A stretch of DNA of 49,786 bases. Source: Planctomycetia bacterium. Its GTDB lineage: Bacteria > Planctomycetota > Planctomycetia > Pirellulales > Thermoguttaceae. Positions 25,599 through 35,300 of the stretch are shown here, piece after piece. How positions within the stretch are numbered: the first letter of the stretch is position 1; the number at the start of each line of letters is the position of its first letter. The stretch lies in NCBI GenBank assembly GCA_030537455.1, contig JAUNMR010000020.1:18930-68715 (forward strand). Reading direction: 5' to 3'. A program made the position numbers and the translations under genes. Below the pieces are notes generated by a model. It was not told the origin of the DNA and did no database searches. It saw only the letters and a program-made list of their open reading frames with translations.

Positions 25599-26474
25599 CT
25601 ACCATTTCACAGATTCGAGGAACTTAATACTCTGCGGAACCTGATCAATAACTCGGGGGGATTCGTCTTCGATGAAGTAATACTTCACGCCAATTTCCTG
25701 AGCGGCTTTGAGGACGTCAACGTAGGGAACTTGACCCGTACCGAGAATGACGTCGTTTTCTACGCTAGTGCCGCCGGAGTTATTGCCTTCTACGCCCTTC
25801 TTGAGGTCTTTGAGGTGGAAGAGCGACCAGCGATCTGGATATTTCCTCAGTAATTTTGCTGCGTCTTGACCCGGGAAGACTGTCCAAAGAACGTCCATTT
25901 GGAAAGTGACGTATTTCGGATCGGTGCGTTCGACAAGCAAATCAAACATAGTTTTGCCATTCCCAGCGGGCAGGAATTCATAACCATGATTATGATAATA
26001 GAAGGTCAAACCGTTGTCCGCCAAGATTTTACCAGCGCGATTGAAGACTTCAGCGGCGGCGTTAACGTCTTTTTCGTCGAAGTCGCCGTCATGAGGAATC
26101 CATGCGCAACCGGCGAACTTGAGACCGAGCGCCTTAGCTTCCGCAACAACTTGTTCCGGCTTGTCCCGGAAGAGATCGTAACCCCAGTGACCAGCGATTG
26201 CGGTAAGGTGGTGTTCATTCAGCTTGGCAACCATCTCTTCGGCGTTCAGACCGTATGTGCCGGCAAGTTCGACGTAACCGAAGCCAAATTCCTCAGCCGT
26301 TTTGAAGCCCTTTTCAACGTCTTGCGCAAAGGTATCGCGAAGACTATACATCTGAAGACCCACGGGTCCTTTGAAGACGTCATTGGTTCCCACTTTAAGG
26401 CGAGGATCCTCTTGCGCGGAGACTAGCGTCGCGCTAAGGAGGACCGTTAAGGCTAACAAGAGCGCTTTCTTCAT
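25599..26474 (-). CDS. Exported xylose-isomerase-like TIM-barrel protein
   Basis: A 291-residue member of the sugar phosphate isomerase/epimerase superfamily with a signal peptide (MKKALLLALTVLLSATLVSA, cleaved before QED). Likely metal ligands are in YYHNHGYEF, FQMDVLWTV, LFHLKDLK and YYFIEDES. ATG 26474 has AAAGGA 9 bp upstream. Related cytosolic enzymes isomerise or epimerise sugars and keto-sugars; secretion means the substrate is probably a free or oxidised sugar outside the cell, not a phosphate. It lies directly downstream of the GH106-like gene on the same strand. Confidence 0.85.
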   Translation of the reverse strand: MKKALLLALTVLLSATLVSAQEDPRLKVGTNDVFKGPVGLQMYSLRDTFAQDVEKGFKTAEEFGFGYVELAGTYGLNAEEMVAKLNEHHLTAIAGHWGYDLFRDKPEQVVAEAKALGLKFAGCAWIPHDGDFDEKDVNAAAEVFNRAGKILADNGLTFYYHNHGYEFLPAGNGKTMFDLLVERTDPKYVTFQMDVLWTVFPGQDAAKLLRKYPDRWSLFHLKDLKKGVEGNNSGGTSVENDVILGTGQVPYVDVLKAAQEIGVKYYFIEDESPRVIDQVPQSIKFLESVKW

Positions 26475-26524
26475 AATGTTCAATCCTTTAAATACACGCC
26501 TGACACAAACGCCAGGCGATTGGG

Positions 26525-26546
26525 AAAAAACTATTCAGTGAATAGT
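26525..26546 (-). terminator. Terminator after the GH106-like gene
   Basis: On the minus strand, ACTATTC and GAATAGT pair over a 3-nt loop, followed directly by six T. Confidence 0.75.
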
Positions 26547-26572
26547 AACAATTCAGTTACTATCAATCAAAC

Positions 26573-29500
26573 TCACGGCGCCTTTGAGGCGTCGGGCGGG
26601 AAGATTCCATAGTCGATGACGTCGTACGCTCGTCCATTAGGCTGTATAGCTGGCGCCTGATGGAACTGTGCCGGCCAGGCGGAGCCGCGTAATTGACCCG
26701 CATGGTGCGGTCCAAAGAGGTTTTTGGGCGTGCCATAAACGCGTGCGGTAAGCGTTAGAGCGTCGACCTTTGATTGGCGTGCTTCTGCAAGTGTCGACGT
26801 AAGGTCAACGGTGACGTCGTCCCAACCAATCACGCCGAGCTGTTGGTCTTGTACGCGTACAGTGAGAACAGCGCCGTACCAGGAACTTGCGGCGAATTTT
26901 ACTGCGCGGTCTTCCGGGTAGTCGTTCGGGTTAATCGTGAAGCTGTAATCGACAGCGTTCGCATAGAATGGCATACCCTGATTTGCCCAGCCGTTACGAC
27001 GTTCGAATAAGCCGGAGCCGTCAACTACAAACTGTGCGCGCCTATTAAAGGAACGTTCCGTTAACTCGCTAGACGCCGAAACTTGCGGTTGTTCTGACAG
27101 CGTATGTGTGGCGTCGTCGCCGATCTCTTGTAAGAATTGAATCTCTGCAAGTCCAACAAAAGCAGAGTCGATTTCCCGTTTAGTTGAACCGACAAATGAC
27201 TCGTTCAAGGGGTAGGAAATGCCGTTCCAGTTTGATTTGATCTTGAAACGGATCGTGTAATTTGCCTTGATTTGAATCGGCTGTGGAAAACGTATGAGTT
27301 GAGACAGACCCGTTCCTTTGTCGAGAGTAAGCGAGATGGGCTGGTATTCTTCCGACTGAACCGGTTGACCGTTCTCGTCTAACAGAAGAAGATCAATGTC
27401 TTTAATGCCACGCGTCGTAAAATTCGATTCACAATAGTTCCAAACTCTCATTCCTACGACTCTAGTCGGCTCGGCAAATTTGAACTGAATGTAGGGCGCT
27501 CGGTCGTCCTTTTGCGTATAGTCGACGCCAGAGGAGAGCCAGGATACGCCTTCAAGCCCCGAAGAGGCTGTGAGCATACGATCTGAGAGTTTCTCACGGT
27601 CGTTTAGCAATTCTGTTAGATCGCACGGCGGAGCAAGCGCAAAGGACTTTGTACTCTCGCACAACGAGAAATCGCCGACAATCCAAATCGGCATGAGTTC
27701 ACAGAAGAGCGTTGCTCTCTCCGCTACTAATTTGATCTCGTTAGCGCCTGTTTTAACGGCGTCGGCAATATCATAAACTCCGAAACCACGGTCGAATTTC
27801 CAGGCGTTAGCATTACGATTGATTGGTTTGTTATTGCAGTAAACTTTGTAAAGATCCGGACTTTCAATGACCAGATTGACTTTATCGAGGCGTTCTGCAG
27901 TATTCTCAAAGGTATAGATCACTTCGAACCCGGATTCGTCGTCAAATTTCTTCGTAATTAACTCGTCCTTGAATTGTACGCCATTGTCCCACGGAGATTT
28001 AGGATAGCCTTTTTTATTCCAGAACCAGTTGTTAGCACGATAGAAGTATTCGTTTTCAATCGTTTCGTCCTTCATCTTGACTGTCATGTAATCGATGACA
28101 AGGACATTGTCGTCCAGGGGTTGCGCATTAGTTAACGCTCCATTAACCAGAAGCTCACTGGCGTCAATAACAACGTCTGCTTGCGAGGCTTGACCTTGGT
28201 TCATGGTGTCTTTTGACGTAACGCCTTCGCTGAACGGAAGCGTTGATATCACGAGAGTTTCAGAGGAACAAGGGGGGATTGTGACTTCAGACTTTGTGTA
28301 AGCGCTGCTCGTACCTTGAATGAGATTGAGCGATTTCACGTAGTATTGCGTCGAATCGAGATTCAACTGCAACTTAACCGTTGCCGGTTTGTGTTCGTCG
28401 ATATTGCACACAAAGAGCGTCCAGCCGTCTTTAATGCGCCTGGTTTGATGAAAAAGATTCTCAGCGTTATCGGTCGGCACAAGCTGAATCGGCTGACGCT
28501 CGCGCATTGTGGCAATTAGCTCTTCAAGCGTTACAGCGTTAATACTGTCTGACGCGACTTGAAGAGCTTGATATAATTGAGGATACGTCTCTTTTTCCTT
28601 GGCGACGTCAATACCGTTAACCAGGTTCCATCGAGCGTCGACCGAGTACAACTTTCCGCCGTTCTTTGTGAATTGCGCAAGTAGTTCCGTTGTATAAGAA
28701 TCGAGGCATTCTAGTTGAGGCGGTAAAACAACCGTGCTGTATTTGGCATGACCAACAACAAAATTATCGCCGTCGACTGAACCGATTCGACAAATAATAT
28801 CTTCTGATCCTAAGTCGTAGTCGACCTGAGACGCTTCCAGTTGATTCAAAAAGGACGCAAAGCTGGCGCCGATCTCTTCTTTGATATTACCAGGTTTATC
28901 AGACGCTTGCTGATACATCCAGACAGTCGAATTCGGCTCGATAATAAGAAAACGCTCCGGGGTCAACTCGCCTCGTGAAAGAATATAGGACAATCGAGAC
29001 CAATAATCTTCCAGATAGGAATATTGCGTGAACCAGGGAGCATGATAGGAGAACGTTTGCGGATGGTCGTGTTTACGTGCACCGCGGATCGAAATATAGG
29101 ACAAATGCTCGTTCGAGGTATTAACGCCCAGGGCGAAAGACCAGTCGCCAAGACGTTTTAGATCGGCAAAGCGAATATCGTAACCTCCAGCGCCGTAATT
29201 CTCAGACAAGGTACGCGCGCGACCGGACTGATGTGCAACGGAGCTAAGCTCGCGAACTGAGCGAACATTGCCAAATTGAGAATGGGAACCGCGCGAGAAA
29301 TTGTTCATGAGAAGGTCAATTGCCGGACGTTGGCGCCAAAAAGCCGTTGCCATATTGTCTGGACAATGATGTGCGTTGGGCCATTCGTGTTCCCAGTCGT
29401 GACCGGTGTATTGTAAATTATTCAATTCACAATATTCCGACAGTGGTTTGTGCCAACGATCTATAAAGACCTCCAGAACCGTTTTGTAATAGTCATATCG

Positions 29501-30505
29501 AGTCTGGCGCCAATTGCCAACCGGCTCAATGAGTTCGATGAGTCGTGGAATCAGATCGTATCCACGACGCGCTTGAAATTCTTCAGGGAAATTCTGATTC
29601 CAAGAGAACATCCCAGCAGAAGCGACCTGTGGTTCGTCAGTGAAAGCGCCGGGTATTAATTTACCAAACTCCTCGCCAAAGTTACGACGATATGCCTCGT
29701 GAGTAAACTTAATAAACTCGTCAATTGTGCCTCGTTCCATGAGGTTCACATAGGTTTTACCCCCAAACCATTGAGACGCAGAAGCATATTGCAGACGCGA
29801 AACCAACCATTTCGATTGAGGATGGGACTTTGCAGGAACCTCGCCGCCAGATTTACGTGACTGGAGAACTTCATCGGTTCGATCAACGGTTTCTCCTGAG
29901 GGCAGGAGTTCCTGGACGTAGAGAACAGTATCGCCAATTTGCCATTCCTTACGTTCATTAAGCAACTCGTCGTAGCGAACTAAATCAAGTCCAACGCCGC
30001 GTAGTTCAGGACGAGCGTCTGGAACGAAACCGCCCGCAAACCCGGAGGGATACGAGTTCTCGTCGTAAATCCAAATCTTCATATTGAGTTTACGCGCCTG
30101 ATCGAGCGCCACCGACCAAAGATGAAACCATTGCTCGGAAAGGTAGGGCGTTGCAAGCCCCGGGCGAGGATGCACAAACGCCATGTCGATGTGTTGGGCT
30201 TTAAGATCTTGTAACGTATCGCGAATCTGGTCGTCTGTGAGGTAGTCATTCCAGACCCACAACGGACCGGTGGTGTAATCTATGGAAGGAGATGCAAATG
30301 AATTGAGGAGTTCATTTGCCGTGAGGGTTTCAACTACGTTTAAATGCGAACCTGTTGGAATGTAGTCCGGCGACGGTTCAAAGTGGAAAGTCGCCGATTC
30401 GGTTGAGGAGCCGTTGCCAGCTGACTCTCCTGCGCGCAACACATTGTTCTGCAAGGTGATACAAATCAATGTGACCGTTAAGATTATAAATAAACGCGAC
30501 GACAT
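26573..30505 (-). CDS. Exported GH106-like glycoside hydrolase (alpha-L-rhamnosidase type)
   Basis: A 1310-residue protein with a signal peptide (MSSRLFIILTVTLICITL...). The N-terminal catalytic region contains GPLWVWNDYLTDDQI (about 80-94), WIYDENSYPSGFAGG, FTDEPQVA (about 288-295), GHDWEHEWPN and SENYGAGG, the pattern of large GH106-related hydrolases. Beta-sandwich modules follow, including a late carbohydrate-binding-like region. ATG 30505 is chosen; a GTG at 30592 lies inside the upstream gene's terminator and is unlikely. Predicted substrate: rhamnosyl or other deoxysugar-containing glycans. Substrate specificity cannot be read from the sequence. Confidence 0.75.
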   Translation of the reverse strand: MSSRLFIILTVTLICITLQNNVLRAGESAGNGSSTESATFHFEPSPDYIPTGSHLNVVETLTANELLNSFASPSIDYTTGPLWVWNDYLTDDQIRDTLQDLKAQHIDMAFVHPRPGLATPYLSEQWFHLWSVALDQARKLNMKIWIYDENSYPSGFAGGFVPDARPELRGVGLDLVRYDELLNERKEWQIGDTVLYVQELLPSGETVDRTDEVLQSRKSGGEVPAKSHPQSKWLVSRLQYASASQWFGGKTYVNLMERGTIDEFIKFTHEAYRRNFGEEFGKLIPGAFTDEPQVASAGMFSWNQNFPEEFQARRGYDLIPRLIELIEPVGNWRQTRYDYYKTVLEVFIDRWHKPLSEYCELNNLQYTGHDWEHEWPNAHHCPDNMATAFWRQRPAIDLLMNNFSRGSHSQFGNVRSVRELSSVAHQSGRARTLSENYGAGGYDIRFADLKRLGDWSFALGVNTSNEHLSYISIRGARKHDHPQTFSYHAPWFTQYSYLEDYWSRLSYILSRGELTPERFLIIEPNSTVWMYQQASDKPGNIKEEIGASFASFLNQLEASQVDYDLGSEDIICRIGSVDGDNFVVGHAKYSTVVLPPQLECLDSYTTELLAQFTKNGGKLYSVDARWNLVNGIDVAKEKETYPQLYQALQVASDSINAVTLEELIATMRERQPIQLVPTDNAENLFHQTRRIKDGWTLFVCNIDEHKPATVKLQLNLDSTQYYVKSLNLIQGTSSAYTKSEVTIPPCSSETLVISTLPFSEGVTSKDTMNQGQASQADVVIDASELLVNGALTNAQPLDDNVLVIDYMTVKMKDETIENEYFYRANNWFWNKKGYPKSPWDNGVQFKDELITKKFDDESGFEVIYTFENTAERLDKVNLVIESPDLYKVYCNNKPINRNANAWKFDRGFGVYDIADAVKTGANEIKLVAERATLFCELMPIWIVGDFSLCESTKSFALAPPCDLTELLNDREKLSDRMLTASSGLEGVSWLSSGVDYTQKDDRAPYIQFKFAEPTRVVGMRVWNYCESNFTTRGIKDIDLLLLDENGQPVQSEEYQPISLTLDKGTGLSQLIRFPQPIQIKANYTIRFKIKSNWNGISYPLNESFVGSTKREIDSAFVGLAEIQFLQEIGDDATHTLSEQPQVSASSELTERSFNRRAQFVVDGSGLFERRNGWANQGMPFYANAVDYSFTINPNDYPEDRAVKFAASSWYGAVLTVRVQDQQLGVIGWDDVTVDLTSTLAEARQSKVDALTLTARVYGTPKNLFGPHHAGQLRGSAWPAQFHQAPAIQPNGRAYDVIDYGIFPPDASKAP

Positions 30506-30535
30506 GACATATTCCTTGTTGTTCTTTGCGTCCTC

Positions 30536-30589
30536 AAAAAACCTCGCAACGTCGTAGCGACAATACTGATTGTCGCCACTTCGAGGTTT
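30536..30589 (-). terminator. Terminator after the DUF1570-like gene
   Basis: On the minus strand a long imperfect stem has a perfect GCGACAAT/ATTGTCGC core (30557-30564, 30569-30576) and an outer AACCTCG/CGAGGTT pairing, followed by a T run. Confidence 0.8.
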
Positions 30590-30634
30590 CACGACTCGAA
30601 ACGATTGTACCGGACTGGCGCCACAAAATCAAGT

Positions 30635-32242
30635 TTAACGTGAGGTTCCTTGAATTCTTTGTGAACCGCGCTTTAACTCCATGAAAGCTTTGTATTCCTT
30701 GTCAATATCGCCAAAGGTTTTGCCTAGCGCCTGTTCGAGCGTATTATAGGAGTCGGTCTCCTGGTAAATCATATATAGGTAATTAACAAAGGGATCGCGG
30801 TAAACCCCGTCGCGATAATGCATAAAAAAGAACGCCAATCCAGCCGCTTCGGAGTAGAGTAGGGGAAGATCCTTGTGCTTTTGAAAAGCCGACATCGACA
30901 TGCCAGCGTATTCGCGCAGTGGAATATAGGAGTCGTCCTCGAAGAGACTTTCCATGGCGCACTGTATACGAAAAACGTCCTTGTAGCCGCCAAGATAGGC
31001 AGTGGTTCTATTCTTGTTAACCTGAAACGTCTCGGCGTAGATTGCAATTGCTTCAATTGCCCAATAGTTGGCGTTCTGAGCAAAAGTGACGCCGGCATTT
31101 TTACCTCTGGTACGTGTAAGAAGATTGCACTCGGAAAACAACTGATGAGTCGCTTCGTGTGTTAAAAGCGGGAAAAGCTCAAATTCATCGTCTTCCGCTG
31201 GCTCGTAGACAAAAATACAACGCATACTTGGGAAATATCCGCCTACGCTTTGACTGACGTTATTGTCATGACGACGCAACTCTCGAAGATATTCGCTACG
31301 GTTGCGATAAAGTATGACCTTGTGGCGTTTGGAGACGATCTCACTCTTGGAATAGAGCATTGCGTTCCATTGATTACCAGTGGCGATAAAGCGGTAGAAG
31401 AGTCGACTCCACGCTTGATAGTAAGACTCCAGTAAGCGGCTGACCTCGACGCCTCTTTCCAGTGAGACGCGTGATAAAACTGAAAAATGCTCCGATTCAA
31501 TACGCCAACCGTCAGAACTATTGTGCATTTGTTCAGCCTCGTCGTCGATGGTCATCCATTTGCCGTTATGATAGCGCATACCCTCTTTATACTTTTCAAG
31601 ATGCTCTTTGGGAATCCAACCGAAGTCGTCTGTTTTAACAAGACCGTCATTGATTTGGCGCACTTCCCAGGGTGTTCGCCAGTAGCCGTCAACTTGGGTA
31701 TAACCGAAGTAACTGCGCGCCTTAGGATGGTCAGGGTTAATAAACAAAGTCGTGAGAATACATGCGACGACGTCATATCCGCGTTTTTGTTTGGCATAGC
31801 GTTCCGCAACCGCATAGGTTTCCTCAGCATACTTCGTACGCAAGCGGTTTAATGCGTCAAACCACTTCTGTTGCGTGGAGGAAGCGTCGTCCGGTAGTTT
31901 GCTCTGTGCCACTTTGTCCGGTAAAAGCGGTACGACGAAAAAGTCGGGTTTCTCTTGATAGAGAAACGAACGAGTCACTTGCGCTTCCAAGGGCATTTTT
32001 AACTCGTCGCACTTTTGTGCCAGAGATTCAAGCTTGTGCTGATATTCGTCAAAGATTTCGCCACAGTCGCGATTCTTCACAACTGGTTTCGGCGATTCCG
32101 TCTTACTTGACGCCGATTTGGATGATTGCGTAGCGTCGTCTTCTGCATAAACGACGTCAGCGCTAGGCGTGTGCGTCACACATAGCGCCAGCGTCGTAAG
32201 ACAGACAATGTGAAAAGCGAGCTTATATAAGTTCAAAGGCAT
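30635..32242 (-). CDS. Exported DUF1570-like protein with an HExxH metallopeptidase motif
   Basis: A 535-residue protein with a signal peptide (about 1-33) and a low-complexity Ser/Lys linker. Two GYW/GKW-type segments (YTQVDGYWRTPWEV, YHNGKWMTIDDE) precede the main domain, where LLTHEATHQLF contains the zinc motif H362-EATH-366. The following NANYWAIEAIAIYAE may supply the third (Glu) ligand. This resembles DUF1570 proteins common in planctomycetes. It is probably a zinc peptidase outside the cytoplasm; substrate unknown. No clear ribosome binding site precedes ATG. Confidence 0.75.
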   Translation of the reverse strand: MPLNLYKLAFHIVCLTTLALCVTHTPSADVVYAEDDATQSSKSASSKTESPKPVVKNRDCGEIFDEYQHKLESLAQKCDELKMPLEAQVTRSFLYQEKPDFFVVPLLPDKVAQSKLPDDASSTQQKWFDALNRLRTKYAEETYAVAERYAKQKRGYDVVACILTTLFINPDHPKARSYFGYTQVDGYWRTPWEVRQINDGLVKTDDFGWIPKEHLEKYKEGMRYHNGKWMTIDDEAEQMHNSSDGWRIESEHFSVLSRVSLERGVEVSRLLESYYQAWSRLFYRFIATGNQWNAMLYSKSEIVSKRHKVILYRNRSEYLRELRRHDNNVSQSVGGYFPSMRCIFVYEPAEDDEFELFPLLTHEATHQLFSECNLLTRTRGKNAGVTFAQNANYWAIEAIAIYAETFQVNKNRTTAYLGGYKDVFRIQCAMESLFEDDSYIPLREYAGMSMSAFQKHKDLPLLYSEAAGLAFFFMHYRDGVYRDPFVNYLYMIYQETDSYNTLEQALGKTFGDIDKEYKAFMELKRGSQRIQGTSR

Positions 32243-32296
32243 TGACGAATCGCGACTTGTTTCTGTTTATATGAGGTAAGAAGATAAGTACAAATA

Positions 32297-32330
32297 GCAA
32301 CGCCAGGCTTAATCGAAAGTCTGGCGTCGC
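32297..32330 (-). terminator. Terminator after the 1328-residue exported protein gene
   Basis: A 10-bp stem with one wobble (GCAACGCCAG 32297-32306, CTGGCGTCGC 32321-32330) is followed on the minus strand by a T-rich tract. Confidence 0.65.
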
Positions 32331-32390
32331 CGTTTGTCAAACCGTCATAACGCCTGAAGGTTGTTTGACCTTTTTCGTTTGACGTATCGA

Positions 32391-35300
32391 TCAATTAGAC
32401 GTCACGACGTCATACGCAAATGCGCTCGATGCGTCGACGGAAAGTTTCAGACCGTTGGCGTCCGTTTGAACAACGTGTTTTTCAATGACTTGCTCGTCCT
32501 GATCAATTGCGCGAATTTCTACGGAACAATTGCAGAATTGTGATGCATGTAACGTCACGTTAAACTTCGGCTCATCTGGTAGAGGCGTAATGCGTGCGTG
32601 TGAAACGCTCAGCTCCTGATAATGGAACGCGCCCAGGGTGGTACAAAGACCGAAATCTACCGGGTTACGATTGGGCGCTAGGCGTAAGTCTATGTCGTGG
32701 ATCGATTCCACCGGACGTAATTCCAGTTGGCGAGATTCTCCACGACCTTTAATCTCCAGACCGCAAAGGTAATAGCGCTTGTCCGGCATACCGGAGCCGA
32801 GTAGGGACAGGCGTTCGCCGGTTTTTCTATCGTACAAACCGACTAATAAATAGTAGAAGCCGGGCAGTATTTCGTCAGGAATCCGTACACTGAAGGTTTC
32901 TCCAAATAGGTTTGTTTCCAGTCCTTGCCATTTGTCAGACGGTTTGGATGGTTCGGGCAGAGGCAAAACAGTAAGTTCCGGATGATCCGCCCACCAAGTG
33001 GGAGGACGTTGTAAGTGGAGGAAAGGAGCGTAAGGTTTGTCCGTTGGTTGATGAGCGTTGCAAATGAGACGTCCAGAAAGGGTTGATTTGTCAATGGTTA
33101 CATCTTGATATTCAAACTTAATGGGCGTCACGACGTTTGCGGGACGTTGGCGACCGTTGACGTAATAATTAGCGCCGTCGACTCTTAGCTCTACGACTTG
33201 GTCGTTTAGACGCACTACACCGCCATAGGAGTTTCTCTTATCGTCTTCGGATTTTTCTGACCAAAAACCAAAGCGAGGAATAACGACAGGCGCGTCGCTG
33301 CAGGGTAGGGTGATTCCTGGGAGTTGCCAGTCGTCAATACCACGATTGATATAGACGGTAACTCCTGATTTCCATTTGATTATTTGACGATGGATATTAC
33401 CGTCAACAAAGGTGAAATCAATGATTTCATCAAGCGCTAAGGAACGCGCCAAAGCTTGTAGAAGCCAGTATTTGCGTACCGTGCCTCTAATATCCATTCC
33501 TAGGTCGGCCATAACGGCGTGACCTGTCAACGCTTCAGAGCTAATGTAATCGTCGCTCTCGATTCCACGTAACCCTCGCGCAAGACCGCCTTGGTAACGC
33601 TCGCTATATCCGACGCCATGGAGAATCATACGTTTGTGATTCACTGCATCGAACCACGGCACGTATTCGTGATCTTCACATTTGATCACTGTGGAAAAGT
33701 TCTCCTGTGCCGACGTTATTCTGCGAAGAATGGCGTCGGCGCCGTCGAGCGCGCCTATGAGAGCGTCATTGCCAGACTCGCTAACGGTAATGGCGTTGTT
33801 GTTAAAGTTCTTACGTACTAAATCAAAATAGCGATTCCAAGAGTCAAGGGTTTCGGCACGGCTGTGGAAACGACCCTCTTGGTCGTAAAAATCCATGATG
33901 TGAATTGACGAGAACACGTCGGTAAAGTACGCAGTTTGCATTAAATCCTGTTTGATTAATGCTAAATTACGTTCGGCGTAAGGAAAATATTTTGTCGGAT
34001 TGAAACGGTAGCTCTGAGCATCGGGACCAGGATTGTACCAAGCCTTTTGAGGTTGACCGTCAGGATCAAAAATGATCTGGTCGTAACTAAAGCCGTCGGC
34101 GTCAGGATAGAAGTCGATATAGTTGTCGTGTAAACCGAATGGAATATCGTTTTGATCACAGAATTTCTGAGTTGCTTTAAGTTCCTCAAGCGTGCCTTGT
34201 TCCTGGCGCGGAGGCCAAATATCCGGCAGGCGAACGTCGTAACCATAATGTTGCCATACGTGTTGAATCAACATAGCGTCGGTTACGCCATAATTGACTA
34301 AACGTTTCATACGCTCAAGAACGCCGCTGTAGGAACCTCCCCAGTAGTCGAGGACGAATCGACCGGCTTTTTTTCCGGTTAGCGGCGCTGGGTTTTTATC
34401 AAACCAAGGCGCATAGCCAAAAGCACAATCGAACGCGCCTTTGGCGCTCGGACGTAGGGTAAGTCTTGAGTCAGGACGTGTTATAATGGTATAGACGTTC
34501 GCTTCCGGGTTCACTTGTAACGTCGCTACAGGTCGCGTAGTCGCTTCCAAAAGTGACAAACCGTTGGCAAAATCAAACGCGACATGACTGGTTGAGCAAC
34601 CGAAGCCGTCGCCAGATTGTTCAAACTTCTGCGGTTCTTTTATGCAGTAACCATGTCCGAAATAAACGCTTGTCGCATGTTCGGAAAAGGAACCAAATTG
34701 AATTGCATTAATTTGAGCGCTATGAGAGGCGACAACGCGAAATGCAAGACCCGCCGGAGTTTGTGAAATGTAGCAACGTAACGTATTGGGGTGGGGCGCT
34801 ACAATCAATTCGGAGTCGGAGTCTTTCTCTTGTGGGTTGTAATCGACCGGAGACGTCCCAATGAGTTCTTCACCTTGAGCGGCTGCAAATCGACGCGCAA
34901 GACGTTCCAAATCTTCTGATTTCACAAACTTAGCGTCGACGTGACAGAACGTTAAAGGCTCGTCATAACCGATATTAACATGTTGATATTGAATGCGGAC
35001 GCCTGCGATTTGAAGACGACGCTCTTTATTGCCGATAGTAATCCAACCGTCGCAAACGCCGTGTCGACCGAGCGTTACCACTGCAAATTGATCGTCGTTG
35101 AGTTTAAATCCTTGGGATTGGGGAGATATTGAGATCCCACTGGTAGGAATGCTCAAGTGTGGAGTGGAGAGGAATAGTTCAAAATCTGACGTATTAGTTT
35201 GTCGCAACGCCAGTCGTTCCTCTTCAGAGGCAATAGTGTCGGTGGCAGGATTTACGCGTATGACCACGTCGCCCCAGAAGCAGTTGTCACAAGTCGTATC

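Noticed and set aside
30506..30592. An upstream GTG start for the GH106-like protein
   Set aside because: It lies in the terminator hairpin of the preceding gene and would place 29 hydrophilic residues before the signal peptide.
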